Of a stretch of DNA of 41,175 bases, positions 29,391 through 38,038 are shown one piece after another. How positions within the stretch are numbered: the stretch's first letter is position 1; each line of letters starts with the position of its first letter. Under the pieces are notes generated by a model that was not told where the DNA came from, ran no database searches, and was given only the letters and a program-made list of their open reading frames with translations. Source of the stretch: a virus; IMG/VR virus record IMGVR_UViG_3300022690_000268, positions 1 through 41,175 of that record. One strand, 5' to 3'. Made by a program: the position numbers and the translations under genes.

Positions 29391-30674
29391 TTAGAAGGTT
29401 AAGGATACGCCGACACGGGAAGGATCTTTAATCGTGATGCCGTACCAAGTGAAGATACGGAAGCGGAATTGAAGATCGATCATGTTCGCATCATAGATCA
29501 TGTACATCTCTTGACCATTCGACATACGCTCAGTGATCACCTTCATACCGTCAAACTCTTTGAACAAGTTGGCCGGAATGGTTCCACCTAGAACCTCTAC
29601 AGCGTCCTTATCCCAGAACAAGTTGGTGCGGTTGATTGCATCAATGTTTAGACGATCCATTGTCGCAAGGTTTAAAATCTGCGTGTCAATGTTCGCATAA
29701 GCCTGTTCAGTCACGGTCAAGCCCGGGTCATCAACCGCGATAGGCTTAGGAGAAACCTTCACGCTTGTGGCTGATGGTTTGGATATGATGGTGAATGTCA
29801 TAGGCTGAAGGGTATCGGTCTTATCTGATACGCCAAGAGCATTAACAACGCCACCCGGGTTGGTGAATGTAACCTTATCGCCTATGTTATAAGCCGCGCT
29901 CGCGGCCACTGCGATGGTTGCGGAACGGTAATCGATGTTGGTTACAACACCTGATGCCGTGTCTACGCTACCCGCTTCAGGCTTAAAGCTTTGATCACCT
30001 GTTACCGTAGTGCCAGGATCTGCACCGCCTACAAGGTTTTGCAAGAATGATCCGGTATAAACATTAAAACCCGCAGTATTCTGAGATACTTGACCAGTTT
30101 TCCATACAGTTTCTGGACGACCTTGTAGGGTTTGACGTGCTGCTAAGTCCTGACCAAACAACTGATTATCTCGGTCATTTAAGAGGAACACACGCTCGCC
30201 TGAATTGTAGCCTTGGCGCTCGTTCATAAGGGTCTGTGATTCACTAATGAAATCCCAGCCGCTGGTTACATTAGAGCGGTTAAACAAGGAGCCCTGGAGA
30301 AACATAGCTTCAGCAATAGAACGGTTAAGCTCTGTTACCTGCTGCTTAGCGGAAGCCTGACCACGGCGGCGCCAGAATTGCTCGTCACGCAAATCATCTG
30401 CGCGCTGAGATACCAGGTCGTTCTTGGGAGTACCAAGGATTGCCGGATAAGTTTCTTCGATGATCTCTTGCTCTTGGCCCGTTAAGTCAAAACCAGACAA
30501 GATCGGCGCGTGCTGCTCAACAGTTCGCCAAATAAAGTTGCCCGAGTTCTGCATATCAGAAGCATTGGGTTCAAAGAAGGTGGTTAGATCCACAAGCTTG
30601 TCTTGTTTCTCGTAGGTCATAAGGTAATCTTCAAACATTACCTCCGCGATTTTACCGGAATTTAAAGCTGCCAT
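29391..30674 (-). CDS. major coat protein, P22 gp5-like
   Basis: A 427-residue coat protein, against 430 for P22 gp5. The N-terminal arm and HK97-type fold start with LNSGKIAEVMFEDYL. Residues about 220-335 hold a beta-rich insertion, the expected site of the P22 I-domain (NIDYRSATIAVAAS and KVTFTNPGG). The C-terminal IFTWYGITIKDPSRVGVSL fits the family end. It follows the scaffold gene with two bases between, and a hairpin after it may tune downstream genes. AGGA precedes the ATG. Confidence 0.92.
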   Translation of the reverse strand: MAALNSGKIAEVMFEDYLMTYEKQDKLVDLTTFFEPNASDMQNSGNFIWRTVEQHAPILSGFDLTGQEQEIIEETYPAILGTPKNDLVSQRADDLRDEQFWRRRGQASAKQQVTELNRSIAEAMFLQGSLFNRSNVTSGWDFISESQTLMNERQGYNSGERVFLLNDRDNQLFGQDLAARQTLQGRPETVWKTGQVSQNTAGFNVYTGSFLQNLVGGADPGTTVTGDQSFKPEAGSVDTASGVVTNIDYRSATIAVAASAAYNIGDKVTFTNPGGVVNALGVSDKTDTLQPMTFTIISKPSATSVKVSPKPIAVDDPGLTVTEQAYANIDTQILNLATMDRLNIDAINRTNLFWDKDAVEVLGGTIPANLFKEFDGMKVITERMSNGQEMYMIYDANMIDLQFRFRIFTWYGITIKDPSRVGVSLTF

Positions 30675-30675
30675 T

Positions 30676-31698
30676 TTATAAGTCCTGTGTATTTATACCG
30701 GCTCTACGCATTTCCATCCTGGCTGCAAACGATCCTTGAATGTCACCCTTCTTCTTAGCGTCCTTATAACGCCTTGTAAGATTCTTGGTGTCATCTTTAG
30801 AACCTGAACCAGAAATCTGTCGCGCCGGTTTGGGTGCATTTGATTTCTTTTTCGCAGGCATTGAGAACTCAGCATTTTTCTGGCCTAAATAAACTGCAAG
30901 TGTTAGCCCCGTTGGGTCGCTAATTAACTTAGCTCTAACCTTGTCCAGCTCTGACTCGCTTCGACCAATGGCATACAGTACCTTTTCGCTACCTTCACCA
31001 ATGATTGAAATAAGTCGATCGGTCGTGGTGTCACCTTGATTCGGCAGTACCTGCTCAATAGCTTCACGAACTTTACGATCCGCCTGGCCATATACTTCCG
31101 GGTTAATACCATGCTTTGTTACAAGTTCCTGCGCTCTTCGATAATGCTCATCAGACTTCTGCTGTATGTCATTGGCCTGCTTCTGCACCTCTGCTGCCTG
31201 GACGTTGCTCTGTTGAGTCTGATTCATACGAGCGTCAATCATGCCGTTGTAATGATTACTCACGGCCTGATGATACTTGTCTTCATCGTACTCAAAGTCT
31301 TCAAGCTTAGGCATCACTGTGGACGCTGCTTGCGTGACTTGAGGCTGTTGCACTTGCGTCATCTGTGCTTTTAGCTGGTCAATCTCACTGCGTAGATCTG
31401 AGTTTTCACCCTTCAGCTCGTTATTTTTGCCTTTCAGCTTACTGCGAACTGCCTGAAGTGCCGATAATGGAACCTCTTTAGGTGCTGCGTTATCTGTCTC
31501 ATCTTCCATCCAAGCTTCTGTTTCTGCTGGAGCTGGTTCACCTTCAGGGGTTTCCGCTTCCTCTTCTGGTTCTTCAGTTTCAACTTCTACCGCTTCTTCC
31601 TCTTCAGCTTCCTCAACCTCTTGCGGAGTGGCTGCCTCTTCTGCTTCAGGTTCTGCGTTTTCTGCCTTTAGGTCGGCTAGACTTTGGTGTGCTGACAT
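30676..31698 (-). CDS. scaffolding protein, P22 gp8-like
   Basis: A 340-residue protein placed directly before the coat gene. Residues 12-70 are extremely acidic (Glu runs with Ala and Pro). About 85-130 and 145-185 are coiled coil with Gln-rich parts. The C-terminus is basic (AKKKSNAPKPAR and NLTRRYKDAKKKG), as in P22 gp8, whose basic helix-loop-helix binds coat. A TTG would start one codon earlier; ATG at 31698 is taken. A promoter at 31788-31816 drives it, with two hairpins in the leader. Confidence 0.85.
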   Translation of the reverse strand: MSAHQSLADLKAENAEPEAEEAATPQEVEEAEEEEAVEVETEEPEEEAETPEGEPAPAETEAWMEDETDNAAPKEVPLSALQAVRSKLKGKNNELKGENSDLRSEIDQLKAQMTQVQQPQVTQAASTVMPKLEDFEYDEDKYHQAVSNHYNGMIDARMNQTQQSNVQAAEVQKQANDIQQKSDEHYRRAQELVTKHGINPEVYGQADRKVREAIEQVLPNQGDTTTDRLISIIGEGSEKVLYAIGRSESELDKVRAKLISDPTGLTLAVYLGQKNAEFSMPAKKKSNAPKPARQISGSGSKDDTKNLTRRYKDAKKKGDIQGSFAARMEMRRAGINTQDL

Positions 31699-31787
31699 CA
31701 ATTTTTCCCGTGCTGATACACTGATAACCGGCGTTAAGTACGCTGGAGGACTATTCGTATGTTTACCTCCACGACTGGAGTGGCCCC

Positions 31788-31816
31788 ATTTTAACCTAAT
31801 AGGCGTTAGCTTACAA
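31788..31816 (-). promoter_or_regulatory. leftward promoter for scaffold and coat
   Basis: On the minus strand TTGTAA (31816-31811), a 17-base spacer and TAAAAT (31793-31788). It lies after a terminator and 90 bases before the scaffold ATG. The leader has complementary GGAGG and CCTCC stretches able to fold. Confidence 0.7.
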
Positions 31817-31857
31817 ATTAGAGGGAGTTGATAGGTTTTATCTATGATGCGGGCAAT

Positions 31858-31889
31858 AAAAAACCCTGCTAACCGGCCAGTTAATAGGG
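31858..31889 (-). terminator. terminator after the inserted cassette
   Basis: On the minus strand CCCT...AGGG with an inner GTTA/TAAC extension runs into six T (31863-31858). It separates the small-gene cassette from the scaffold promoter. Confidence 0.65.
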
Positions 31890-31927
31890 CTTTAAATGTT
31901 CAACTTCGGTGACAGAGTTATTTTAGC

Positions 31928-32125
31928 CTAATCCTTGCAGTTGTGGCTATACTTATCATAAGCCCTATCCCAGAACTTAAGCTTCTTGCCAGCTCTGGTG
32001 TTTCTTGAGGTGTCATCAGCAGCCCTAAACAACCACTGAAGCGACATGCCCTTGCAGAACCCATCGAACTCAACCTTGGTTAAGTTCATGGATATTCGAT
32101 GCATGTTATGGCTAGTCTCGTCCAT
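31928..32125 (-). CDS. small basic protein, 65 aa
   Basis: Contains a MSLQWLFRAADDTSRNTRAGKK stretch and a charged end with Tyr and His. Its start overlaps the preceding stop by one base (TAATG). It is the last gene of a five-gene minus-strand cassette between portal and scaffold. No family recognised; the basic charge suits nucleic-acid binding. Confidence 0.65.
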   Translation of the reverse strand: MDETSHNMHRISMNLTKVEFDGFCKGMSLQWLFRAADDTSRNTRAGKKLKFWDRAYDKYSHNCKD

Positions 32126-32259
32126 TAAAATTTCCTTATTGAATAATGCTCAACCACTAAAATCTGGCCGGTTGGTATCTTCATCTCTGGAATATGCTCA
32201 AGATATAGGCCGTGCTTACCAAGTAGCATAAATAATCTCCATCCATAATTTTCGCTCAT
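32125..32259 (-). CDS. very small protein, 44 aa
   Basis: Short protein with an aromatic N-terminus (NYGWRLFMLLGKHGLYL) and a basic end. The ATG overlaps the antitoxin-like gene's TGA (ATGA), and the stop overlaps the next ATG (TAATG). The two overlaps are the evidence. Function unknown. Confidence 0.6.
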   Translation of the reverse strand: MSENYGWRLFMLLGKHGLYLEHIPEMKIPTGQILVVEHYSIRKF

Positions 32260-32456
32260 CTCGTCTCCACAGGGTTTAGAACATCATCTCGATATAAATG
32301 CATTATTGCTTGGCTGTCTTTGCTGATCATTACAAACTCATCCAAAGGCTTACCATTAGTCCCCCTCTTCTGAATGATAACCCCCTCCTCCTTGGCTGCT
32401 TCGAATACTTCTGTTCTCTTGTGTGATCCTAGGTCACTTGCGCTATAGGTTTTCAT
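32256..32456 (-). CDS. Phd/YefM antitoxin-like DNA-binding protein, 66 aa
   Basis: Opens MKTYSASDLGSHKRTEVFEA and continues with EGVIIQKRGTNGKPLDEFVM, the strand-helix-strand outline of Phd/YefM antitoxins (a start like TISATELR, then V-I-I-x-R-x-G-x-P). No toxin gene of the Doc, RelE or YoeB kind follows, as the next product has only 44 residues. It may be a solitary antitoxin that protects against host abortive systems, or a small repressor. The match is by pattern and moderate. Confidence 0.5.
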   Translation of the reverse strand: MKTYSASDLGSHKRTEVFEAAKEEGVIIQKRGTNGKPLDEFVMISKDSQAIMHLYRDDVLNPVETR

Positions 32457-32704
32457 TTTAGTACCTCATAAGCCTTGACTACAAAATCGGGCTGACCATT
32501 AAATTGAACATCGTCAAACCCAGCAGGAATATATAGATACAGGAGCACTCCATCTGAATTGAAACGGGCCTTTATCTTCTCAATGTTAGCTATGTAGTGC
32601 TTGCCATCATCACCAATCCATACCCACTTAAACCAGCGATAACCACAACGATAATACCTTGACGAATAGACTGGCGTAGGCAGCCAGCAGAATTTACGCT
32701 TCAT
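32453..32704 (-). CDS. aromatic basic protein, 83 aa
   Basis: Very rich in Tyr, Trp and Arg in the first half (RYYRCGYRWFKWVW). A beta-like second half includes LLYLYIPAG. It overlaps the antitoxin-like start by four bases (ATGA). Not obviously membrane-spanning, since the aromatic segment is interrupted by charges. Function unknown. Confidence 0.65.
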   Translation of the reverse strand: MKRKFCWLPTPVYSSRYYRCGYRWFKWVWIGDDGKHYIANIEKIKARFNSDGVLLYLYIPAGFDDVQFNGQPDFVVKAYEVLK

Positions 32705-32944
32705 TTAACTATCCTCCTCATAAATAAACATAATAAACTCCCAGATAACCCAAATAAAAAATGCAGCAGCTAAGTGGCCAATAAACCATGTTAGTGTAAA
32801 AACACTGAAAACCTCATGAAATGGAGCGCCGTTATCAAATGCTCTAATATGATTATCCATTCCATATTTCACAATAAATAAAGGAACTAATGTAAAGTAA
32901 ATACTAGGTACTGCTATCCACATTGATTTCTTTAGTGCTCTCAT
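32705..32944 (-). CDS. two-pass membrane protein, 79 aa
   Basis: Basic N-terminus (RALKKS), one hydrophobic helix at about residues 8-26, a polar loop, and a second at about 48-74 rich in Trp, Phe and Ile, then an acidic end. It is probably an inner-membrane protein with both ends in the cytoplasm. Possible roles in superinfection exclusion are only suggested by size and cassette context. Confidence 0.65.
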   Translation of the reverse strand: MRALKKSMWIAVPSIYFTLVPLFIVKYGMDNHIRAFDNGAPFHEVFSVFTLTWFIGHLAAAFFIWVIWEFIMFIYEEDS

Positions 32945-32955
32945 ATGTTTAGTTA

Positions 32956-33327
32956 TTATCCCTCTCCCTTGTTATCCATTTTTAGTTTGTCGTAATGACG
33001 CTCTATATCCGAAACCATTACATGAGTTCTATCATTATAAAGCGGGACATTATCAAGCATATCCATAACAGCCTTAGCCTTTACATCAGATAGGGATTGG
33101 GCTGGGGTGCAGAATAATAGATTTTCTAACCTTACATTCCCACCTGTTTTCCTAATATCGGTTTCAATAGTTTTCCTCATATCCTCTGTATGAGCTTTAT
33201 ACTCATCAAGTTCGGCCTGTAGTGATTCTACATCACTGTAAAATACTAATTCTCCAGACTCGCATTCTTGCAAATATGTGCAGTCATCTTCATCGAAAAG
33301 GTGTGTAATTGTGTTATATCGTTTCAT
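32956..33327 (-). CDS. hypothetical protein, 123 aa
   Basis: Acidic N-terminus with two Cys (DDCTYLQECESGE), a coiled-coil-like middle (about 34-60), then a mixed end. First gene of the leftward cassette, read from the promoter at 33359-33386. AAGGGG lies ahead of the ATG, as in the early arms rather than in the late genes. No family recognised. Confidence 0.7.
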   Translation of the reverse strand: MKRYNTITHLFDEDDCTYLQECESGELVFYSDVESLQAELDEYKAHTEDMRKTIETDIRKTGGNVRLENLLFCTPAQSLSDVKAKAVMDMLDNVPLYNDRTHVMVSDIERHYDKLKMDNKGEG

Positions 33328-33344
33328 ATATACCCCTTAACTTG

Positions 33345-33386
33345 TTAGATTTAATCTAAGTATATGCTATAGTCTAATTAAATCAA
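33345..33386. promoter_or_regulatory. divergent promoters sharing a palindromic operator
   Basis: TTAGATTTAATCTAA is a perfect 15-bp palindrome at 33345-33359. A leftward promoter reads TTGATT (33386-33381), 16 bases, TATACT (33364-33359). A rightward extended -10, TGCTATAGT, lies at 33365-33373 with a weak TTAGAT -35 inside the palindrome. A dimer bound to the palindrome would cover the leftward -10 and the rightward -35 together. The two genes start 70 bases apart. Confidence 0.65.
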
Positions 33387-33397
33387 TAGGAGGATTT

Positions 33398-33559
33398 ATG
33401 AAGTTTATCAATGAGAAAGAGATTAAGAAGTGTATTTATATGATTAAGCTGGGTGATAAGCTTAAGGTGGACCCTACTGCTTACATAGCTGAAGCAGTAG
33501 AGCTATTGAATAATAAGAAAGTGCCAACAAAGGACAGAGTAGTTAAGCCTGCTGTCTAA
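33398..33559 (+). CDS. small candidate autoregulator, 53 aa
   Basis: Only plus-strand gene within the late region. It begins MKFINEKEIKKCIYMIK, then a turn and helix (VDPTAYIAEAVELLNNKK), and ends basic. Size and layout resemble ribbon-helix-helix or similar small DNA-binding proteins, though the match is weak. It has a perfect AGGAGG site and its own promoter at the palindrome. Its last 17 bases overlap the end of the portal gene, tail to tail. I infer that it represses the divergent promoters. Confidence 0.65.
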   Translation: MKFINEKEIKKCIYMIKLGDKLKVDPTAYIAEAVELLNNKKVPTKDRVVKPAV

Positions 33560-35663
33560 TCGGTTGCCTTAAGCTGCCCTTGAGTATGTTGTCAATCTTC
33601 TGACCCATAGCCTGGGAGCGCTTGTAATCAATGTTGGCGCCGGCCTCTTGCGCCTTGACCTGTACCTCGGCACGGTCCGTCTCAGCCTTGAACATTTCAA
33701 CCTGTACTTTCTGTTGATCGTTCTGGGCTTTGGCCATACCAATCTGTGCCTTGGTATCTGCTTCCTTGTTAGCCGCTTGACCTTTTAGAATTTCTGCTTG
33801 AGCTGCCATTGCCATAGGATCTGGCTTCTGCTGTTGCTGTGATTGCTCCGCTAGCATCTGCTCTTCTTCAGGTGTTTCAGGATCTTTAGCGCCGCTCAGA
33901 ATTAGCTTCTTACGTGCCATCTTGCGAAGGGAATCCATACCAACACCATCCATCATAGACACCTGTGTTAGCATGATCTCTGTGGCCATCTGCGGATCAT
34001 ATGGCGCTATGTTAGACGCCATGTCCTTGAGCTCTTCCATGGTCTTATCGCGCATACTCGAATAAGCAGGGCCGATGTCAGCGTATACGTTCCATTCCAT
34101 ATTGGAAATATCGTTGATCACCTTTACTTGGCCGGTCTCTTTATCAATGATCTGCTCCATGACTTGAGACCTCTTGCGCGTACCGTCCGGCATTGTAAGC
34201 GTTACTTGACGTGGCGTGTCGTAGATAACACTGCCTATCTCAGCATATACCTTGGCATCGTATCGCTTGGCATGTTTGTTGTGGGTCTGATAAACCATTG
34301 ACTGCTGGTCAAGCCTTGCTTGTAATGCCAGGACAGCCTTACCACTTACATCAGGGTCGGCTATGTCTTGAGGTAGGCCAGGGTTGGCAACATCCTCTAT
34401 AGCCTCCCGGGTCATTGCGCTCAGCTGTAGAAGTGCTGTTGGTGCTGGTTGTTCCGGCATCATTGCTACCGGTCCAGCAGGAAGCTCTACCCCGTTAGCT
34501 GTGGTTCTATTCTGTAAGTTGTAAGGGAAGTTATTATCTGAACCACCATCCTCATACTGGAACTCAAACCCTCTAATCTGCTCAGGGAAGAAGATAGGCT
34601 TGGGTCGAGGACTACGGCTAACAATGTCAGCAAGGTAAGACATCTGAAAGTTGCGCAGGCGCTGAGGGTCTTTGGCTAGTCGAGTAATACCCTCGTAATG
34701 GATCTCTCCTTCAATGTAAGCGAACTCACCGTATATCGGTATGATTGGCAGGCATTCACCTGGGATAACCTCTTCTGACAGGATGGCTGAGCCTGACGCA
34801 ATGACTTTCGTAACTTCCCATCGTTCAATCTCTCGATCGCCTGAGATCTCAAACCCGTTGTCTAATAGGTCATCTTCCATTTCCACTAGCTGAGACTCAT
34901 AAATTGTGGTGTCTTCACCTAGTGGATTGGTCAGGGTGACAAGCTTGTCCTTGATCTTCTCCTTATAGTAGAACTCAGTAACATAGATTTTCTTGTCTGT
35001 GCCGCCGGATGTCCAGGGAAATACATAGCTTTGCTCTGGTTCACCAAAGCTGACAGGGTTGAATTTCTTAGCATCTTCACCCTTTGCATCGTCTTTTTCT
35101 TCGCCGGTCAACTCTTCCACTAACTCGTCATAGCCATCTTCACTGTATGCGCTCAGAACCGATACATAGTGGGCATCTGACCTATCTAGAAGATATGAGT
35201 TTGGATCATAGAATACTGTGTTGTTAGCTTCACGAATGGGTAATCGTTTAATGACCTGGCGATCTAGTCCGGCCTTGGTGGTTTCATACTCTGTGTACAT
35301 CTTCCAGGCACCAAACCCACACACCACACATTCATTCAGTGCATTCTCGTAGGCTTGTATCGTTGCGTTGTCTTGTTCATCCGTAAGATATAGTCCTTGG
35401 GCAAAGTCACCCGAGTCTTCACGCTCTGCGTCAACTGGTTCAAAGTCTATCTGAATAGGGTTGGCGGACAGGTCGGCCATGATCTGACGGCCTGCCTTTC
35501 GCAACATATCAAACTGGCCACGATAGGCTAGGTTAACTCCTACTAGCGTGTCGTCCCATTGGGTAATGTGATAAAAGATAAGGTCATCACTCGCCTTCTC
35601 TCGGGTAACCTGCCCAGCAATATAGGCTGCATCATGTTTTTCTTTTAGATCATTTAAATCCAT
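33543..35663 (-). CDS. portal protein, P22 gp1-like
   Basis: A 706-residue portal, against 725 in P22. Directly follows large terminase with a 14-base overlap. The acidic and Tyr-rich N-terminal half, QMSYLADIVSRSPRPKPIFF around residue 350, and GLPQDIADPDVSGKA near 425 follow the P22-type portal text. The C-terminal 100 residues are Gln/Met/Ala-rich helices, matching the P22 portal barrel. Twelve copies form the DNA channel and docking site for terminase and the gp4-like adaptor. Confidence 0.88.
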   Translation of the reverse strand: MDLNDLKEKHDAAYIAGQVTREKASDDLIFYHITQWDDTLVGVNLAYRGQFDMLRKAGRQIMADLSANPIQIDFEPVDAEREDSGDFAQGLYLTDEQDNATIQAYENALNECVVCGFGAWKMYTEYETTKAGLDRQVIKRLPIREANNTVFYDPNSYLLDRSDAHYVSVLSAYSEDGYDELVEELTGEEKDDAKGEDAKKFNPVSFGEPEQSYVFPWTSGGTDKKIYVTEFYYKEKIKDKLVTLTNPLGEDTTIYESQLVEMEDDLLDNGFEISGDREIERWEVTKVIASGSAILSEEVIPGECLPIIPIYGEFAYIEGEIHYEGITRLAKDPQRLRNFQMSYLADIVSRSPRPKPIFFPEQIRGFEFQYEDGGSDNNFPYNLQNRTTANGVELPAGPVAMMPEQPAPTALLQLSAMTREAIEDVANPGLPQDIADPDVSGKAVLALQARLDQQSMVYQTHNKHAKRYDAKVYAEIGSVIYDTPRQVTLTMPDGTRKRSQVMEQIIDKETGQVKVINDISNMEWNVYADIGPAYSSMRDKTMEELKDMASNIAPYDPQMATEIMLTQVSMMDGVGMDSLRKMARKKLILSGAKDPETPEEEQMLAEQSQQQQKPDPMAMAAQAEILKGQAANKEADTKAQIGMAKAQNDQQKVQVEMFKAETDRAEVQVKAQEAGANIDYKRSQAMGQKIDNILKGSLRQPIRQQA

Positions 35664-37362
35664 GGCTGGACCCTATAGTATTGATTGGACGCGGAATGTA
35701 CGCCTGTTCTTGGGTGGTTATTATACTAGCATTGTCAAATGATAACACGCAGGCGTCTAGAAGGTTAGGCGATGGTATAACCACCCTGTGGCCATCCGGC
35801 ATCATGATCCCTCTTCGCATCTCATCCTTAGTGTAGAACCTGATCTCACTCCCAGGTCTTAGAGGTAACTTGCAAGCCTCTGCCCTGAGCTTCTGCATCA
35901 TGTCTGCATCTATACCGGTGCGTGTATCAGGGTTATACGTTGCGAAAGATATTAAATCCTTAGGGTCGTGATACTTACCTAATACCACCGCCTCATACGT
36001 CTTGAACACTCGGTCGGCAAACGAGATTATGTTCTGGGCCTTCTTGTTAGCGAACACATCCTTATTGCGCTTCTGGCCACTTAGGTTAATAGCCGTATTG
36101 TCTGATTTATACATGGCCTCTGGAAAGTGTACGCTCTCACTGCCCTTATACATGAAGGTCTGCACATTCTTGCCGGTGAAGTTGGCAACAGCCTGGTCAC
36201 GTAGTAGTGCACCCATACCGTCACAGTCCCAACCGAATACATCCGAACCATACTCGTTAGCCATCCTACACGCCACGTCAAACGATCTATTGCCGTTCTC
36301 TGCGTCTATCTCTGTGACCTTGTTAAAGATCACGCCCTGTCTCTCTGAGTAGCCTGTCGCGTCCTTTCCTACGTCTGAGGGATCACATGTAGCAACCTTG
36401 CCACCAACCACATCAATCCCAAGTTTAACATGAGCATCAATACAAGCATCAAACCAATCAGATTGAATAACTGACGTGTCAATATCGTCATTAAAAGCAC
36501 CGTGCCAGATATGATTAAATCGGCTCTTCGACATACGGCCATCAGCCAATTTCTCCCGGTCTTTAGACAACTCAGCCTGTAACGACTCATCGTGCTCAAA
36601 CCAAGGGTTGTCTTCATAGCCTACCTTTATAATTAAGTGGTATTCATCTTCGTAGTAGCTGCATTTATCAAGATCAGCTTGATAGGGGATTATGTATTCT
36701 TTGGACATTGGGTCTTGTGAGCTTTCAGGGTTCCATAACCACCATAACTCAGCGCCTTCAACATCTCTCAAGGTTGGACCTAATGTGTCGATGGTGTGCA
36801 GTTTGGTCCTGGCGGCCTCTTCCATTAAGAATATCTTGAAGTTACTGGCGCCCTTCATATCAATTACATTTTGAAGACCTCCGAACTGAAGTAAACCACC
36901 GGTCTTATGTTTGATCCGCCACTTACTGGGTACGGATAGGAATCCCGATGCCGACATATCCTTAATGGCTTTCTCTATGCCTGAATAGATTGACTGTTCC
37001 AATGACTTCATACGCTCTCGCATTACAAAGACCTTAGAGCCACATGAGTTAACATCTCCCACCACGACATCCTGGGCCATGCGTGACTTAGTGCCACCTC
37101 GACCGCCAAATACAGCTTTATGCTTCTTGTGGATTAGGATTAAGGGTTCAAGCTTCTCGATTAGGCAGATGGTGGGCTCTTCTTCGGTAGGATTCATATT
37201 GCCTATGGTGCCCTTCCACTTTCTTAAGAAGTGAGGAACTATCACACCATCGATCTTATCTACCCTATCAACAATGCCATATACTGAAGGCTCTAATTTG
37301 CCTGCCTGGGCTAATGCCATTTCTGAAAATCGCTCAACCTCTTTAGTCATTGGACGGGGCAA
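35650..37362 (-). CDS. terminase large subunit
   Basis: A 570-residue packaging motor. The ATPase has a Walker A of the form GGRGGTKS (86-93) and a Walker B FLMEEA (178-183). The nuclease half shows CDPSDVGKDATG (about 325), WDCDGMG and a later DADMMQKLRAEAC segment, the expected acidic triad of the RNase H-like fold. It cuts and pumps DNA into the prohead by a headful process in P22-like phages. Its start follows the small subunit stop directly, and its end overlaps the portal start. Confidence 0.92.
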   Translation of the reverse strand: MPRPMTKEVERFSEMALAQAGKLEPSVYGIVDRVDKIDGVIVPHFLRKWKGTIGNMNPTEEEPTICLIEKLEPLILIHKKHKAVFGGRGGTKSRMAQDVVVGDVNSCGSKVFVMRERMKSLEQSIYSGIEKAIKDMSASGFLSVPSKWRIKHKTGGLLQFGGLQNVIDMKGASNFKIFLMEEAARTKLHTIDTLGPTLRDVEGAELWWLWNPESSQDPMSKEYIIPYQADLDKCSYYEDEYHLIIKVGYEDNPWFEHDESLQAELSKDREKLADGRMSKSRFNHIWHGAFNDDIDTSVIQSDWFDACIDAHVKLGIDVVGGKVATCDPSDVGKDATGYSERQGVIFNKVTEIDAENGNRSFDVACRMANEYGSDVFGWDCDGMGALLRDQAVANFTGKNVQTFMYKGSESVHFPEAMYKSDNTAINLSGQKRNKDVFANKKAQNIISFADRVFKTYEAVVLGKYHDPKDLISFATYNPDTRTGIDADMMQKLRAEACKLPLRPGSEIRFYTKDEMRRGIMMPDGHRVVIPSPNLLDACVLSFDNASIITTQEQAYIPRPINTIGSSHGFK

Positions 37363-37821
37363 TTAATTCATCTCCAGTACTTTTCGTATTTCTTCTAGCT
37401 GCTCTTTCAATACAGTGGATTCTTCTATTATGATAGCGTCCTTCACTATCCCCACAATCATACTTCCTACATCAGGCGTTAGTGAGCCATTGGATATTGC
37501 CTCAACTACTGCGAATGCTCTCTCTGCCGGAGTCCCGTCCATTGGGAAATCAAACTTAACGGCTGACATAGTAGGCTTAACATTAGACCAGCCCTTATCC
37601 CCTAGGAACTTAAGCAACATAGCGGAGTCTTTATCCTCTGAATTCTTTGCCCGTTTAACAACGCATCGAAAGTAAGCTACCTCAGCCTCATCGTTTGTAC
37701 TGTCCTCGTTAAGCATCTCAAATGACTCTGCACGCATAGCATCAATAATGATCCCTTTGGTGCCCCTGCCCCTATTGGGGAGCTTGTCGCCTGATTTGAG
37801 TGTTGTCTTGCTCTTGGCCAT
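37363..37821 (-). CDS. terminase small subunit
   Basis: A 152-residue DNA-recognition subunit of terminase. Basic N-terminus (AKSKTTLKSG, GRGTKG), helical middle, and a KFLGDKGWSNVKP segment common in small terminase proteins. C-terminal coiled coil EEIRKVLEM is suited to oligomerisation. It lies first in the packaging block, next to the large subunit. The pac site is expected within or near this gene but cannot be located by eye. A promoter with an extended -10 lies 32 bases before the ATG. Confidence 0.8.
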   Translation of the reverse strand: MAKSKTTLKSGDKLPNRGRGTKGIIIDAMRAESFEMLNEDSTNDEAEVAYFRCVVKRAKNSEDKDSAMLLKFLGDKGWSNVKPTMSAVKFDFPMDGTPAERAFAVVEAISNGSLTPDVGSMIVGIVKDAIIIEESTVLKEQLEEIRKVLEMN

Positions 37822-37852
37822 GCCAGCCCTTTAATAACCCTTTAATAACGTA

Positions 37853-37861
37853 ATTATAACA
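37853..37861 (-). promoter_or_regulatory. leftward extended -10 promoter before small terminase
   Basis: TGTTATAAT on the minus strand, with no clear -35. Between it and the ATG the 11-base unit TTATTAAAGGG occurs twice; the second copy supplies the ribosome site. Confidence 0.55.
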
Positions 37862-37864
37862 CAC

Positions 37865-37886
37865 AAAAAAGCCCCTTGATTGGGGC
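37865..37886 (-). terminator. terminator upstream of the terminase promoter
   Basis: GCCCC-N6-GGGGC (37871-37886 read on the minus strand) is followed by six T. It stops leftward transcription before the terminase operon. Confidence 0.8.
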
Positions 37887-37916
37887 CTGTTTATAGAAGG
37901 TTAATTATTGGTCGAG

Positions 37917-37942
37917 TTTATCACGTTTAGGCTTTATCACGT
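37917..37942 (+). repeat. direct repeat TTTATCACGT
   Basis: Two exact 10-bp copies start 16 bases apart, in the gap between the terminator and the secreted-protein gene. This is a possible regulator site for the gene at 38039; the gap (37887-38038) holds nothing else clear. Confidence 0.45.
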
Positions 37943-38038
37943 ATCACCTGTTTCCTTATAAGCAATCGATATTACACATTTCCATAATCCCAACTAGTCT
38001 TATTAATGTAGTACTTAATCATTAAAGGGATAAATGAA

